DNA from: Cryptomeria japonica
Taxonomy: Eukaryota > Streptophyta > Pinopsida > Cupressales > Cupressaceae
Direction of reading: 5' to 3'
Length of the DNA stretch: 64,000 bases
Assembly: GCF_030272615.1 (NCBI RefSeq)
Contig: NW_026729294.1
Coordinates: 1 to 64,000, forward strand
The notes under the pieces are model-generated. The model was not told the origin of the DNA and did not search any database. It saw nothing but the letters and a program-made list of their open reading frames with translations. Shown one piece after another: positions 34,735 to 46,269 of this stretch (its first letter is position 1; the number at the start of each line of letters is the position of its first letter). The position numbers and the translations under genes are program-made.

Positions 34735-34960
34735 TTGGAGGGGGTTCAAGCGAAGTGGGGGTGTTCGAATGAACTACCCTTTGGGGTTCGAGCAAACCCC
34801 CCACTTCACTCGAACCCCCTCTTTCGAGTGAACTACCTTTAAATCCTGTTTATGTAAAAAATTTATTATATTGGCAGGTTTCGCTTGAACCCCCTTCATT
34901 TGAACCCCCCTAAAAAGGGGGGGGTTTGCTCGTACCACCCTTCATTCGAACCCCTTTTTA
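34735..34960. repeat. C-rich degenerate repeat (TTCGAACCCCC family)
   Basis: About eight variants of one word appear in 225 bp: TTCGAATGAACTACCC, TTCGAGCAAACCCCCC, CTCGAACCCCCT, TTCGAGTGAACTACC, TTCGCTTGAACCCCCT, TTTGAACCCCCCT, CTCGTACCACCC and TTCGAACCCCTT, plus inverted forms (GGAGGGGGTTCAAGCGAAG near 34737). It is far richer in C and G runs than its surroundings. Confidence 0.8.
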
Positions 34961-37227
34961 ACACTTCTTTGAAACTTTCTATAGTTTTTTGCAAATTTTT
35001 GGCCTTCAAACCTCTAGTTGAAGGCTCAAATGGAATAATATTGACAACCCAGAATGTAGTATGGTAGTCGTTGAAGCAATCTTTCCAATGAATAGAATTT
35101 TATTAAATATTATGTTTATTATGAACTTATTTTTTAATTTTACCAAAAAGGTGCTATACAAATTATGGTAATCATGTGCATGATGGAGAGGTTTATTGAG
35201 AGTTTTTCATGCCATTGATCTAAATGGTTGGCTCGCTGGCTGTGACTAGAATGGTTGGGAGGAAGTTGATTGTTAAATAAAATTGGCTTTATGTTTCTAA
35301 TGTGTTGAAGGATATATGGATGGGTGATATTTTTGGCTATCTGGGATAAATATTTGACTTGAATAGGGAGGGAAAGGATGATAATATGTAAGAAGTGTGG
35401 TCCATTTTCAAGTATTATGTGACAAAAGATGATTTTGGAATAATTAATGTGTTTTATGTCTCTAATCGCAACCTATTTTTTGAAGATGATATGGAATGTA
35501 TTAGGGATTATGGTTTAGGAATTTCCTTGTCCCTCAACCATGGCAACTAATATGTTTTTATTTATTGATACATGATGGGAGGTACTACACCCAAACTAGT
35601 ACTCATCTTTTGACTATGTGTCATGACAATGGGTCTGACTGTCTATAAATGGTGTACAAGCTAAATATTTTGAGTCAATGATAGTATGTCAATTAAATGT
35701 CTTGACTAAATATCTAGGATTTTGAAGAAATGCATGCAGTAATCTATCCTTTTGGCTTTCTATGTAATAGATTATGTATTATAAAGTATGAGAGATCATT
35801 GAAATGTTACACTCAATGCCATTAACAAAAATATTGAAAAAAATAAGCTAAGTGTAGGTAAGAAGGAGCATAGATCCATTATTGAACATCAAATTATGTA
35901 TGTATGTTACTACATCAGCTGTTTACATATGTATATGCATAAGGTGTGTATATTTATGTGAATTTTATGTATGTGTGTATATATATTCATGGTTTATTTT
36001 GTATATATGTATATATATACACTATTATGTATGTATGCATTTATATGCATTATGTATATATGTATGCATATGCATTATGTAGATAGACATGCATATGGAT
36101 TTGTAGGAAAATAAATAAATGCCTATATAGATCCTCATTTAAAATTTATACTGTTTGAGATATATATAAACAGACCAGTTTATGAATACATGTGTGTTCA
36201 TGTGTATGTTTTGGTATTCTTTACTCCGAAGATTTGAAATGAGTATGGTTGTAATCACAATATAAAATGATAGAGAGATTTGAAATGAAAACCCTCAACG
36301 ACATGGCAATAATCACATTAAATTATCATGATAAAAAATGAAAGGGTTCCAAATAAAATAAGACATGAATCCAACATTTGGCATTTTCTGTTATGATTAA
36401 TGCTTTATAATGTGATGGAAATCATGAAAATGATACCAAAAATGCATCATTCATCAATAAATTAGAAATTCATAATTGATCATGAAAATAATTAATGGAA
36501 ATGCATCAGGCATGTATGTATGTACATGCATAACATGTGTATGAAATGAAAAAAAATCATTACAATGAAATCCTCCATGCCACATAGATCGTCATTTGAT
36601 ATTTATACTATATATATATAAATATAATAGGGACAAAAAAATATTAGGAGATGAAAGAGCTAAAGATTTAACTGTGATATGTTAAAAAATAGATATTATT
36701 GGTGCTTTACATGACTGGAAAGATGGAAGATGCAGGTGAACTGTGGCTTCATGAATTGTGTCCTTAAATATTCTTATTTAAATGATGGCATAATGAATTC
36801 AGTTTGGTTGTGTTTTTTATGTCTCATTTACACACTCGCTTCAATGTTTCTTATTTGTTGAATTTTATTTTTTGGTTTTTTTGGTTACTAGGGAGCCTTA
36901 CATTGGTTATTGCAAATGCATGTACCAATAGTGGACATGGAAAAGGCATGATGATGTGAAATGAAATCTGGGAGAAAGTGCAGTTTGAAGTTTTAAAAAG
37001 TTAACATTTGTTTTTATATTGTCATATTATGTACCAGCAGTGGTGTATATGTACATGTAAATTCAATAAATATTGAATTTTGAACCACTTGTTTTGAGTG
37101 GTAATTGTAAATATAATTTATTTTACTAAATTAAAAAGTTACATTTTCTCTGCAACTTGTCTTGTATGGGAATAATAAAAGTTCCAGCAGTAGTTTTTTT
37201 TTTAAATGTTTTTTGTTTTCAAGCACT
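34961..37227. other. Mostly unassigned; TATG-rich low complexity
   Basis: A plus frame near 35303-35550 reads, with two stops, LKDIWMGDIFGYLG, VWSIFKYYVTKDDFGIINVF and NRNLFFEDDMECIRDYGLGI; it looks like old protein but I cannot name it. At 35890-36090 the sequence is a degenerate ATGTATGTATGCATAT run. Otherwise I see nothing. Confidence 0.45.
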
Positions 37228-38480
37228 CATTATGTACTTAACATGTATTGGTGTTTCAGTAATTATTATCGTGAAGGGAACACTTCATGTTAGAACAGTT
37301 GGAGGAGACAATCATCTGGGTGGTGAAGATTTTAATAACACATTGTTCAATCATTTTGCTGAGTAATTCAAACTGAAGCATAAAAAGGAAATTGGCACAA
37401 ATGCAAGAGCAGTTTGCAGACTTCGTACAACATGCGAAAAGGCCAAAATAACTCTTTCTGTTGCTACGGAAACAATTCTGGAGATTGTTTGCCTCATTGG
37501 AGACATTAATTTTTCTTCCAAAATTAGTAGAGCCAACTTTGAAGATCTTAACCGAGATCTCTACCATAAATTCATTGATGGTTTCAGATCATGTTTAGCC
37601 AATGCAAGAATGATAGAAAATGAAATTGATGAAGTTTTTCTAGTACGAGGTTCCGCCCGTATTCCAAAGCTACAACAATTGATTGCAGAGTTGTTTGGCC
37701 ACAAAAAATTGTGAAGAACAATTGACCAAGATGAAGCGGTAGCTCATGGAGCTGTTGTACAGGTTGTTGTATTGGCTGGCCAAGGTTGAGATGTACTTCT
37801 TCGAGATGTCACACCATTGAGCTTAGGCATTGAATTAAAAGGATGTATCATGAGTTTGATAGTTCCTAGAAACATCAAAATTCCTTTAAAGAAAATAGTG
37901 ACCTTCTTTCTGTCCGAAGACTGCCAAACAAATGTCCTAATTCGTGTCTACAAAGGGGAGAGAGTTGATGTAGAGGACAATAATTTGATTAGAAAATTAA
38001 ATGTGTCTGGGATACCAATAGATATTAGGGGAAAATAAAAAATTGATGTGAGTTTTGATACAAATTGCAATGGGATATTGAAGGTGTCTTCCCCAAACAA
38101 AGTGGCGGGTGAAAAGAGATAATGATTACCAAGGACCATTAAGGATTGAGTACGGATGAAATGATTAGAATGAAACTTGATGCAGAGAGATATAGATACG
38201 AAGATGAATAGGTTGCTCTTAAATACCAATCGAGACATGCACTTAAAAACTTCATCTATGAAGGCAGGAATAAAGACAAAGAACAGAGGCTTAGAGGAAT
38301 GATTATGGCTACAAAAGCAGAAGAGATTGAGAACACTACGAAATCTACAATCAATTGGATATTGGAGAATTATAAGGAGACACTGAAGAATTCAAAGAGA
38401 AGCTAAAATGGTTACAAACACAAACTCTTATTATAAATCTTAGGACTTTAGTTGGGAAACTAAGGAATGTCGAGTAGTGA
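37228..38480 (+). pseudogene. HSP70 pseudogene, 5'-truncated
   Basis: Translation with frame breaks matches cytosolic HSP70 from the middle of the ATPase domain to the C-terminal lid: GGDNHLGGEDFNNTLFNHF, KHKKEIGTNARAVCRLRTTC, DEVFLVRGSARIPKLQQLIA, DEAVAHGAVVQ, LLRDVTPLSLGIELKGCIMS, SGIPIDIRGK, NCNGILKVSS and STINWILENYKETL. HSP70 folds proteins in the cytosol with ATP; this copy cannot. The first third of the gene is missing, there are stops after NHFAE, HKKL, GQG and IRGK, and several frameshifts lie beyond 38100. The usual DLGGGT phosphate loop has degenerated beyond recognition. No introns interrupt the homology. Plant cytosolic HSP70 genes normally have one intron upstream of this part, so a processed origin cannot be proven from it. 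No poly-A tail is seen. Confidence 0.9.
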
Positions 38481-39609
38481 ATGCTTGTGTTAGCATCAAA
38501 CTCGCTGGTTTAAGATATATGATCTCTCTATCTTATAGGATTAAAAACACTTGTTAAAAAACTGTGTAGAGGGGTAAATATTCAAATCCCTTGTCATGTT
38601 CCCCCTTTGAATGAGCTGGAATAAGAAATATTACAATATTATAGGCAGTAAAAAGATAAAATAAAAGATTAAAAAAACTAATTAAATTGTTATATTGGAT
38701 ATAATATGAAAATATATCTGATATATTATTATTATGAAAATATTGGATTAAGAGGTGACTCTCATATCTGATATATTATTAAAATATTAGATCACAAAAT
38801 GGCCAGCAATCTATCATATCTAATATTACTATTACTAGCACTTGTATCTATAGGAATTTCAAGGGATAGGATAGTTGATACGATATTAAAGATAAAACAA
38901 AAATATATTGTAGCATTGCCTCATTAGTTATATTATAATTAAAATCCATATATGTTTTGACATATTGCTAGAGAATCATTCTTCATGTGCAACGCCCCTT
39001 TAGAATTCTTGGATAGTATTATAACAATATGTTATAGCTGTTAGAGCACTATTATTTTAAACTTAGTATTTAAATTTCAATAGTGAACAAAGTTATAAGA
39101 AAATAAATATAATAAAAAATAAAAGTTATAATATACATATCATAAAATGAAAATTAGCATATGTATTAGTCATAGAGATTAATATAAATAATAGATAAAT
39201 TAGATAAAATGCAAAGAAATTAAAATATTTATATTATTATTAATCAAAATAATAGTATAAGAAATTAATATAATTTAATCTAATAATATTATAATACACA
39301 TAAGAATTATATAATATATTAAAAAATTGATTTGTAAATTTGTATTTTCGTATTGACATTCATAAGGATACATATATCAGATACCAAAAATGGGAATTAA
39401 CCGCATAAACTATTCAGATATTAAAATTATAAGTTTGTCTACTATACCATGACTACCCAACCTGATAAAAATATTGTTTCACCCCCAAATTTATGACATG
39501 TTACCATCCCATACAGAGTCCAAATATAAACCTTTAACAGAAACTATTACGAAAAATAGATTAAACTTAAACTTTCAAAGTTTGAATTTTTCTTGCTTGG
39601 GTCGTTGAT
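38481..39609. other. Very A+T-rich, no gene seen
   Basis: Nothing supportable. The text at 39030-39340 is over four-fifths A/T by eye. Confidence 0.6.
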
Positions 39610-40505
39610 CTAGTAATCTTTAGGAGAAAATTTTGTCCTCTTGGCTGTGTCCTTCTTGGCTTTCCTGGCTTCTTGCAACTCCACCTGTTTTTCTCAGAGG
39701 TAGTCCTTCAAGTTTTCCCAACCTGGATGAGCTTCCTCCATCCTTGTCTCTCGGTCCACACCATCACACCATAGCATAAAGGGCCTGAATTTTGCATTGA
39801 TATTATCTGTTATTATCCCTTCACCAAAGGGGTGCCATAACCCTCAACACACCAAAACTCAAGCCATCAAAGAAGTTAAACAACATGACAAATGATTTGG
39901 CACACACCTTGGCAACCCACACCACCTCGTCCTTCGTCCCAAATTGCAAACCGCATGCCACCATCATATAGATGGTGTACATGTCGATATAATAAAAAAA
40001 ATTAGAGAGAAGATATTCCTCTCCGAATAGGGTTTCAATAATTTACAGGAACAAATCATCATGACACTTAAAAAATGCCTCCAAGTCTCCTCTTGGAGAC
40101 CATCCCCAAAAATCTCAACTATTGTTTTATTTAGTGAAGTGAAAAATTTACTTCCATGAGTGTCACCTATAAATTATATCTCTTGCCTTTTGATGCCCTC
40201 TAGATAGTTCCTCTCAAAATTTATGATTAAATGCCAACTCACCCACCCACTTGATTTTAAAAGGCCATGTCTTACAGTAACATCAAAGATTGCTATTAAT
40301 GCACCCTCATTTCAGGGACGCCCTCCTTTGGCCCTTGTAAAAACCATCAATGCATATTTCATGTCACTTCCTCACGCCCCATGAGAAGATGCCATGTCGA
40401 TGTACAAGTAGAGTTTGGTGGTGCACTAAATCCTAGCACATTAAATATGCGTCAGAAGCTAGCCCAATATCATCTCGAAATGGAATGACATACATGTCAT
40501 CACAT
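39610..40505 (-). pseudogene. Unidentified decayed coding block
   Basis: On the minus strand the sequence is clearly protein-derived: SDMKYALMVFTRAKGGRP, NEGALIAIFDVTVRHGLLKS, SGWVSWHLIINFERNYLEGI, GDTHGSKFFTSLNKTIVEIF, QEETWRHFLSVMMICSCKLL, then in a second frame YIDMYTIYMMVACGLQFGTK, DEVVWVAKVCAKSFVMLFNF, and in a third frame ITDNINAKFRPFMLWCDGVD, WENLKDYL, LQEARKAKKDTAKRTKFSPK with a TAG at 39610-39612. Two frameshifts and a few stops, mostly at Trp- or Gln-like positions, interrupt an otherwise continuous ~290-codon product. I do not recognise the family. A LINE-type RNase H lies directly upstream on the same strand, so it may be cargo of, or fused to, a retroelement. Confidence 0.6.
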
Positions 40506-40536
40506 GAGACTATTTAAAAAAAAGGAATTATTGAAT

Positions 40537-40985
40537 TCAGACGGTACAATCCACGTGTACCCCACCTCCTTCCCACCACTTTATTGCATGGAAATCTAAA
40601 TCACATCCCACATTGGATGAAACATCAACCTCTAAATTTCCTTCTCTTCGAATATGTGAAATTTTAAAATCTTGCAAAATTTTAATTCTTTCACCAACAA
40701 TTTGGATTATTTTTTTAATTCTCCAACAATGTGAGGTCTCTTTCGCAACTGCATCCATTATAATTTTTAATTCCCCTTTCAAGTGTAATCTTGTCATCAA
40801 AAGATTTTTTACCAATGTAATGGCCAATTGTGCCACTTTTTCCTCTACTTCATTTATTGTTCCTTATGGTAAGTGTTGTGTGTCTTTGGCCAAGACTTTG
40901 CATTCCTCATTTCTTGCAATACACCCTACTCCTGAAATCCTTGGGTTCCCTCACGATGCCCCATCAAAATTAATATTTACCCATT
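40537..40985 (-). mobile_element. LINE-type RNase H remnant
   Basis: Minus strand: VNINFDGAS, GNPRISGVGCIARNEECKV, a linker with EVEEKVAQLAITLV, LKIIMDAVAKETSHCW, and HIRREGNLEVDVSSNVG with the tail LDFHAIKWWEGG. This is the same plant RNase H type as at 15154-15663. Stops follow GAS and the HLP segment. The conserved second acidic residue (usually AE in the helix) appears as VEEKVAQL, so it is retained or shifted. The third acidic motif (C/E-D-S) has become IIMDAV. It is cut off at 40985 by A+T-rich DNA; no RT is attached. Confidence 0.8.
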
Positions 40986-41089
40986 TTATTAATATTATAT
41001 TATTATATTAGCTTATATAATTATTATTATTATTTAATTTTAATGACATCTTAGACTATCTTTATTATGATATATAATAAAAATTAATA

Positions 41090-41100
41090 TATTATATTTT
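41090..41100. repeat. Target-site duplication of the LINE, 3' side
   Basis: TATTATATTTT here equals 45417-45427 and brackets the LINE. A short T run follows, consistent with a residual poly-A tail on the minus strand. Because the sequence is only A and T, chance is possible. Confidence 0.5.
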
Positions 41101-44100
41101 TTTATATTAGATATCGAGAGTCCAAAAAAATAGACCAAGAGTTTATACAAGATTAGGGAGCGGGGGGCAGGGCCTCAACCGCCAAAATGAGGAGCCAGAG
41201 AGAGGGTTATATACAATTAACTCTTTTAACCAAAAAAAGGAGACATAGTAGAGTAAATCACTCTTGGAGAACCTCATCCTAGTCCTCCAGCCACGTGGTC
41301 CAGCCTTGTTCTCCTTCCATCCAAACCACCTTCTTTCTTGCTAGGATCTGGGAGCACATCTCAATCCTGTTGAAGGGAGGAGGCCTGATGTCCTGTAGAT
41401 CCTTTATCAGTTTCTTCACTACCTTGTCAAAGGAGACTTGGTTCTCAGTGAGCCTAGCCCATTCATACCCATCTTGCATCTCATAGACAAACATGGTTGC
41501 TCTGCCATCTTTCAGAAATCGCAGTAGCTTGTTTCTCTCGAGGTTCATCAGAAAATAGACCTGCACAACAATTTTATAATTTGTGAGTTTTTTAAAAAAC
41601 TCAGTACGATCCCTTGTAATGCCTTGGAACTTCTCCTCATTTCTAAGTTTCCAAATAAACCAGAGAATGTAAGAAGATAAAATTTTCCAAACTAGATTAG
41701 TATCCTTCCTCAGTCCATGAATAAAACCAGTAACTATATCATGAGTGAAAACAGATTTTGTGATAACAATTCCAAACAGAAGCCAAATTTCTCTAGCAAA
41801 GGGGCAGTCAAAGAAGATGTGACGTGTGGTCTCAGGTTTTTTGCAGACAGAACACCGGTCATATGCAACCGATTTATTCCTAGTAGGTAATCTATCCAAC
41901 ATAAATTGCCATCTGAAACATTTGATCTTAGGGGGAATGGGGGACCGCAAGAGCTTTTCAAACATTTTCTACCCAGTGTGGGGGGAATGGTTAACATACC
42001 ACAGAGTGTTGATGTGTTTGACTACCATGTGGTATCACTGTTGAGCAGGGTATAGATAGATTTGGCTTTGATCTAAGGGAGGGTGGAGCCATCCTTCCAT
42101 AGGAATGTAAGGTACCTATGGACATCTACTTGGGTGTTTTTAGGGAGATCAAAGGGAGCGCAAGCATTTTTAATCATATTGTATGTCTTCTTATGCGATG
42201 CAGGGAGATCATATTTAGTGCCAAGAGCCTCCTAGCTGATAAGGTTATCATGTTCTAGAATATCCATAATGTACTTGATTCCTTTATTATGCCAATGCTT
42301 AGCAGAGCAACCTTGGGTTAAAGCAAGGGGTTTGGAGTTATGATGCAGGTTCCACCATATTGACCTTTCACCATGTAGGGTATTGTAACAATTGATGCTC
42401 GAATTTTTAATGAGACCACACACATGCTCCCAGGCTTTCCAGATGGATTTAAACACCCAGTTGCCTTGGACAGACATAGGGAAACCGCCTGCAATTAAGT
42501 CACCGAAAGGGAGGGCTTTCCAAGTTTTGGCATTTTTGGGAACACTGTTTTTGTATGTTGTTTCTAATGAGGATTTTCAAGGGTTCTTGTCCTTCTAGTG
42601 ATTGAAATATCCATTTGGTAGCAAGGGAGATACCTTGCAGCCTAAGATCCTTGAGGCCCAGCCCACCCAGTTTTTTATCCTAGTGGCACCATGACCACTT
42701 GACCACGTGAGCTTTCCTTTTACCCTTCCCGTCAAACCATAGGAACCGTCTGATGGCCTTTTGGATTTCAAAGAATTGGTAATTACTGAACATCCATACT
42801 GAGGAGTAGTAGATGTTGTATGAAGATAGGATTTTTTAGTAGACTTGAATCCTGCCAGCAAGGGAGAGGACCCTATTGTCCCACTTGTTGAGTTTACTGT
42901 CTATCTTTCCCTTGACCTAGCCCCACATGTCCTTAAGAGAGGGAGATACAGAGAAGGGGATGCCAAGATAACGAGCTAATTTATTAGGTCCTCCCCACGC
43001 ATAGCCAAACTGGTGAAGCCAGTTCAGAGGATTATCTTTCCATCCAAGTAAAATGGATTTGGTGTTAGATATCCGGGCTCCAGAAGTTCTACCAAAAATG
43101 TCAAGTTTTTGATTAAGGGAATCAATATTGTGCTTTGAGAGCTTCAGGAAGAGTGAGGTGTCATTAGCAAACTAGATGTTGATCAGTTCAGAGTCATCCG
43201 ACATAGTAATGCCTTGGACACGGGGGGATAGGGTGTCATCTCTAAGGAGATAATACAGGGCATCGGAAGCAATGACAAATAGAGCAGGGGCAAGGGGGCA
43301 GCCCTGCATAATTGATCTAGATAGGGGAATAGGCTGGGAAAGGGCCCCATTGACTTCAACCAGGGCAGATGAATCCTTGAGGAGGATTCGAACATAGTCA
43401 TAGAACTCTCTAGGAAAGCCAAAGGCTGAGAGAATCATGACGATGAAGTCCCACTCCACCCTGTCATATGCTTTCTCAAAGTCGACAAGGAACATGGCAG
43501 CATCTTGGTTTGAGGTTCTGGCCCATTCCATGGACTCCCAATTCATTACAAGGTTCTCCAAGATGTATCTGCCTCTAATCAAGCCTGTTTGGGTGGAGCA
43601 GATGAATTTGGGGAGGATCTTTTCAAGGAAAGAGGCTAAGGCTTTAGCCAGGATTTTGTAGGAGACATTGAGGAGAGTAATTGGCCTCTAATTTTTAATT
43701 AGGGCTTTGTCCCCTTCTTTTGGAATAAGCTTAATAATACCCCTATTTATGAACTCCCCCAGGGTGCCAGTGGAAAGGGCTTCATTATAGATGTCAAATA
43801 GGTTGTTGGAGATCCAGTCAATGTTAGTTTTGTAGAATTTAGCAGGAAGACCATCAAGGCTTGGGGCCTTGCTATCCTTGAGAGCCTTAATGGCATCCTT
43901 GATTTCTTACACAGTTATCTTAGCTTTAAGGAGGTTGGCTTCGTCCTCAGAGATTCTATTAGGAAGAATGGTCCTACATTTGGTACGGGCCTCTGTTGAG
44001 GACTCATTATCCTCAGAGGTAAACAGAGTCTTGTAAAATACTTCAAAGGCTTGTTTGATGTCATTTATATCCAAGAGTTCTTTATCATCTATAGTTATTC

Positions 44101-45416
44101 TATCTATTTTTTTCCTGGTCTATTTTTGTTTAAATAGATTAAAGAATATTTTGGAGCCCTTATCACCAAACTGGAGCCAGTGGTTGCAGGCTTGGATGAA
44201 GGCACCTCTGATTTTAACCTACTGATGTTTCTTGAGGATATCTCTAGCCTCAGAGACCTTTTTGGCCAAGGTCAGAGAAGAAGGCTGAAGTTGAATTTCA
44301 TGTTCTAGGGAGTGAAGCCGATGGGTAAGAGTTTTTTCTATGAATCTAAAGTCCGTGGATTTTTTTTGGCCAATGGTTTGGAGAAGATTCTGACAGGAGG
44401 AAATGTTCCTCTACCATTTGAGCATGTGGGATTTGGGGAAATGTGGCTGCCAGTTGAAGAGTCTAATTAGTTTGATGGCATTTAGGACATCCTCATCTTG
44501 CAACAAGGAGGTGTTAAGAAAGAATTTCTTATTGCGAGGATGGCTAGGGGCAATGGAGTTCCTGATGTTAATATTGGCTAAAATGGGGAAGTGGTTAGAC
44601 AGGGTAGTTGGTAAGACTGCAACCACATTCCCAAATTGATTTGGGGAAAGGAGAAAAAGTCCTTATTAGCATAGAATCTATCTAGCCTGGAGTAGATCCT
44701 ATTAGTGTTTTACTAAAAGTTACACCAAGTGTGCCATAGGTTAGGGGTGTCAGGTTTAGTGCCTTCCAAGGGGTCAAACAATTGAAGGTGTTGTTTCAAC
44801 CTATCCCAGTGAGGTCTTTCTGAGTTTTTCCATTCAAACGGAAGTCCCCCAGCCTTGTCATTCTGAGATTCAATCATATTAAAATCCCCTACTATGATCT
44901 AGGGGATATTTGGGAGGGAAGTTAGCCAATTCTAGAGGGATATTCTTTCCTTATAATCGTTAGATGCATAAATGGAGCATATGCCAAAGCAAGAACCCTT
45001 AATATCTAAGGTAACCCAAGCTACTCTATTACAGGGTGAGGTCCCTTTATCCTTGAGGTACATTGTCCATTTAGGGGCGATAAGAAGACCAAATCCTCCT
45101 TTTCCTCTTAGGTGGTTGGTATAGAATTTGATTGCATCTCGCCAAATGAAGTCAAGTGTGGTGTCAAGGGAGAACCCAACAAATTTAAGTTCTTGTAACA
45201 TCAGAAAATCTAAGTTTTTATGATGCTCCAGAAATATTTTAATAACAAATTTCCTATCAGGTGACTCAAGGCCTCGAATGTTCCACGATATGTATTTCAT
45301 CAAAGTGGAGGATTTGAGGGGGGTTGGTAGGGAGATCATTGCTAGTCACTAGATTTCTTCTTGTTTTTGGAGCCCACGGGCCTACCTTTCTTTTTATTTA
45401 GGGAGTGCCCTTTCAT
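41101..45416 (-). mobile_element. L1-type LINE, nearly complete ORF2, inactivated
   Basis: Minus strand, 4.3 kb. Near the 5' border a short frame reads MKGHSLNKKKGRPVGSKNKK (AT-hook-like) and stops. ORF2 begins MKYISWNIRGLESPDRK at 45303: an endonuclease with LDFLMLQELKFVG and IVGDFNMIES. RT has FLVDFEKAYDRVEWDF (motif A), IMQGCPLAPALFVIASDAL (motif B) and FANDTSLFL, where FADD is normal. The zinc region is RCSVCKKPETTRHIFFDCPF, then AREIWLLFGIV. The frame ends WTTWLED plus a stop that replaces a Trp codon. Many stops are TGG-to-TAG/TGA or CAG-to-TAG changes and there are a few frameshifts; the first half of RT is badly broken. The 3' UTR, to ~41101, contains GCGGTTGAGGCCCTGCCCCC and lacks RNase H, unlike the elements at 14.6 and 40.5 kb. 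Confidence 0.93.
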
Positions 45417-45427
45417 TATTATATTTT
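45417..45427. repeat. Target-site duplication of the LINE, 5' side
   Basis: Second copy of TATTATATTTT, lying directly against the first LINE-derived bases (the minus strand continues AATGAAAGGGCACTCCC). Confidence 0.5.
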
Positions 45428-46269
45428 AATTAATATTATCTTATTATTATACTAGAATTAATATTATCTTATACTTTTATTATTATAGTATTAAAATTTT
45501 AATATTATTATTTTTAAAATAAAATTCTAAGAAACAAAATAACACCTTTAAAAAATGACATTGAAAAAGAATGTCTTTGTTAAAGTTAAAAGGAAAAAAT
45601 GACTACAATAACTCCTAAACAAAACTTAACATTAATTCCAAACATAATGAAAGGATTAATCATGACCCAAACAAACATTGATTATACATTTAAAATAATT
45701 GAAATAATCAAAGAATCATTAAATTCTATGAGCACGTTTAAAATAATGAAAGAAGCTTTAAATTCCATGAGCAGTTTAAATATTTACCAAAAAAGATCTA
45801 ATGACCTTTTTTTTTTAGTGTAAAACCCTCTTTTAAAGAAAAATAAATAAAACAATACAAATAAGATCTACAAAAACTAGATAATAATTACATTTACATT
45901 TCACTTTGTAAATTTTGCAATGTAAAAAAACAAGAAACCAAAAGTGTATATATATATATATATATACAAGGGAAAAAAATGCAATTCCATTTTTCACAAA
46001 GAAATCAAAAAATAAATTTGAGTAAATCAAAATTATTAAATGTTGTAGATTTATTAGTGTATTACAAAGTTTCCATTGCTCCCTTCTAACAGCTCTACAA
46101 TAATATAAGAAAGCATGCATAAATATAGCATAGAAAAGGCAAAAACCGTAATAAAAAATAGGTGTCTTAGGAAGTGTTCTATATCTACCACCATTAGATA
46201 AATGGTCTAACATGTTGGTGACATAATATTTCTTGTTATAAATACCACTACATTGCCTTTGTCAAAATT
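45428..46269. other. A+T-rich, no gene; TA microsatellite
   Basis: Nothing coding is supported. A (TA)10 run is at 45947-45966. The 126-codon minus frame at 45833-46213 has a low-complexity, hydrophobic composition and I take it as chance. Confidence 0.6.

Noticed and set aside
35890-36090. TATG/TGCA-rich stretch considered as a possible regulatory or satellite array
   Set aside because: Units are too irregular; simple-sequence drift explains it.
40613-41011. 132-codon plus-strand frame
   Set aside because: Antisense of the LINE-type RNase H remnant, which explains the open frame.
45833-46213. 126-codon minus-strand frame with membrane-like residues
   Set aside because: Composition is driven by A/T runs and a TA microsatellite; no conserved motif.
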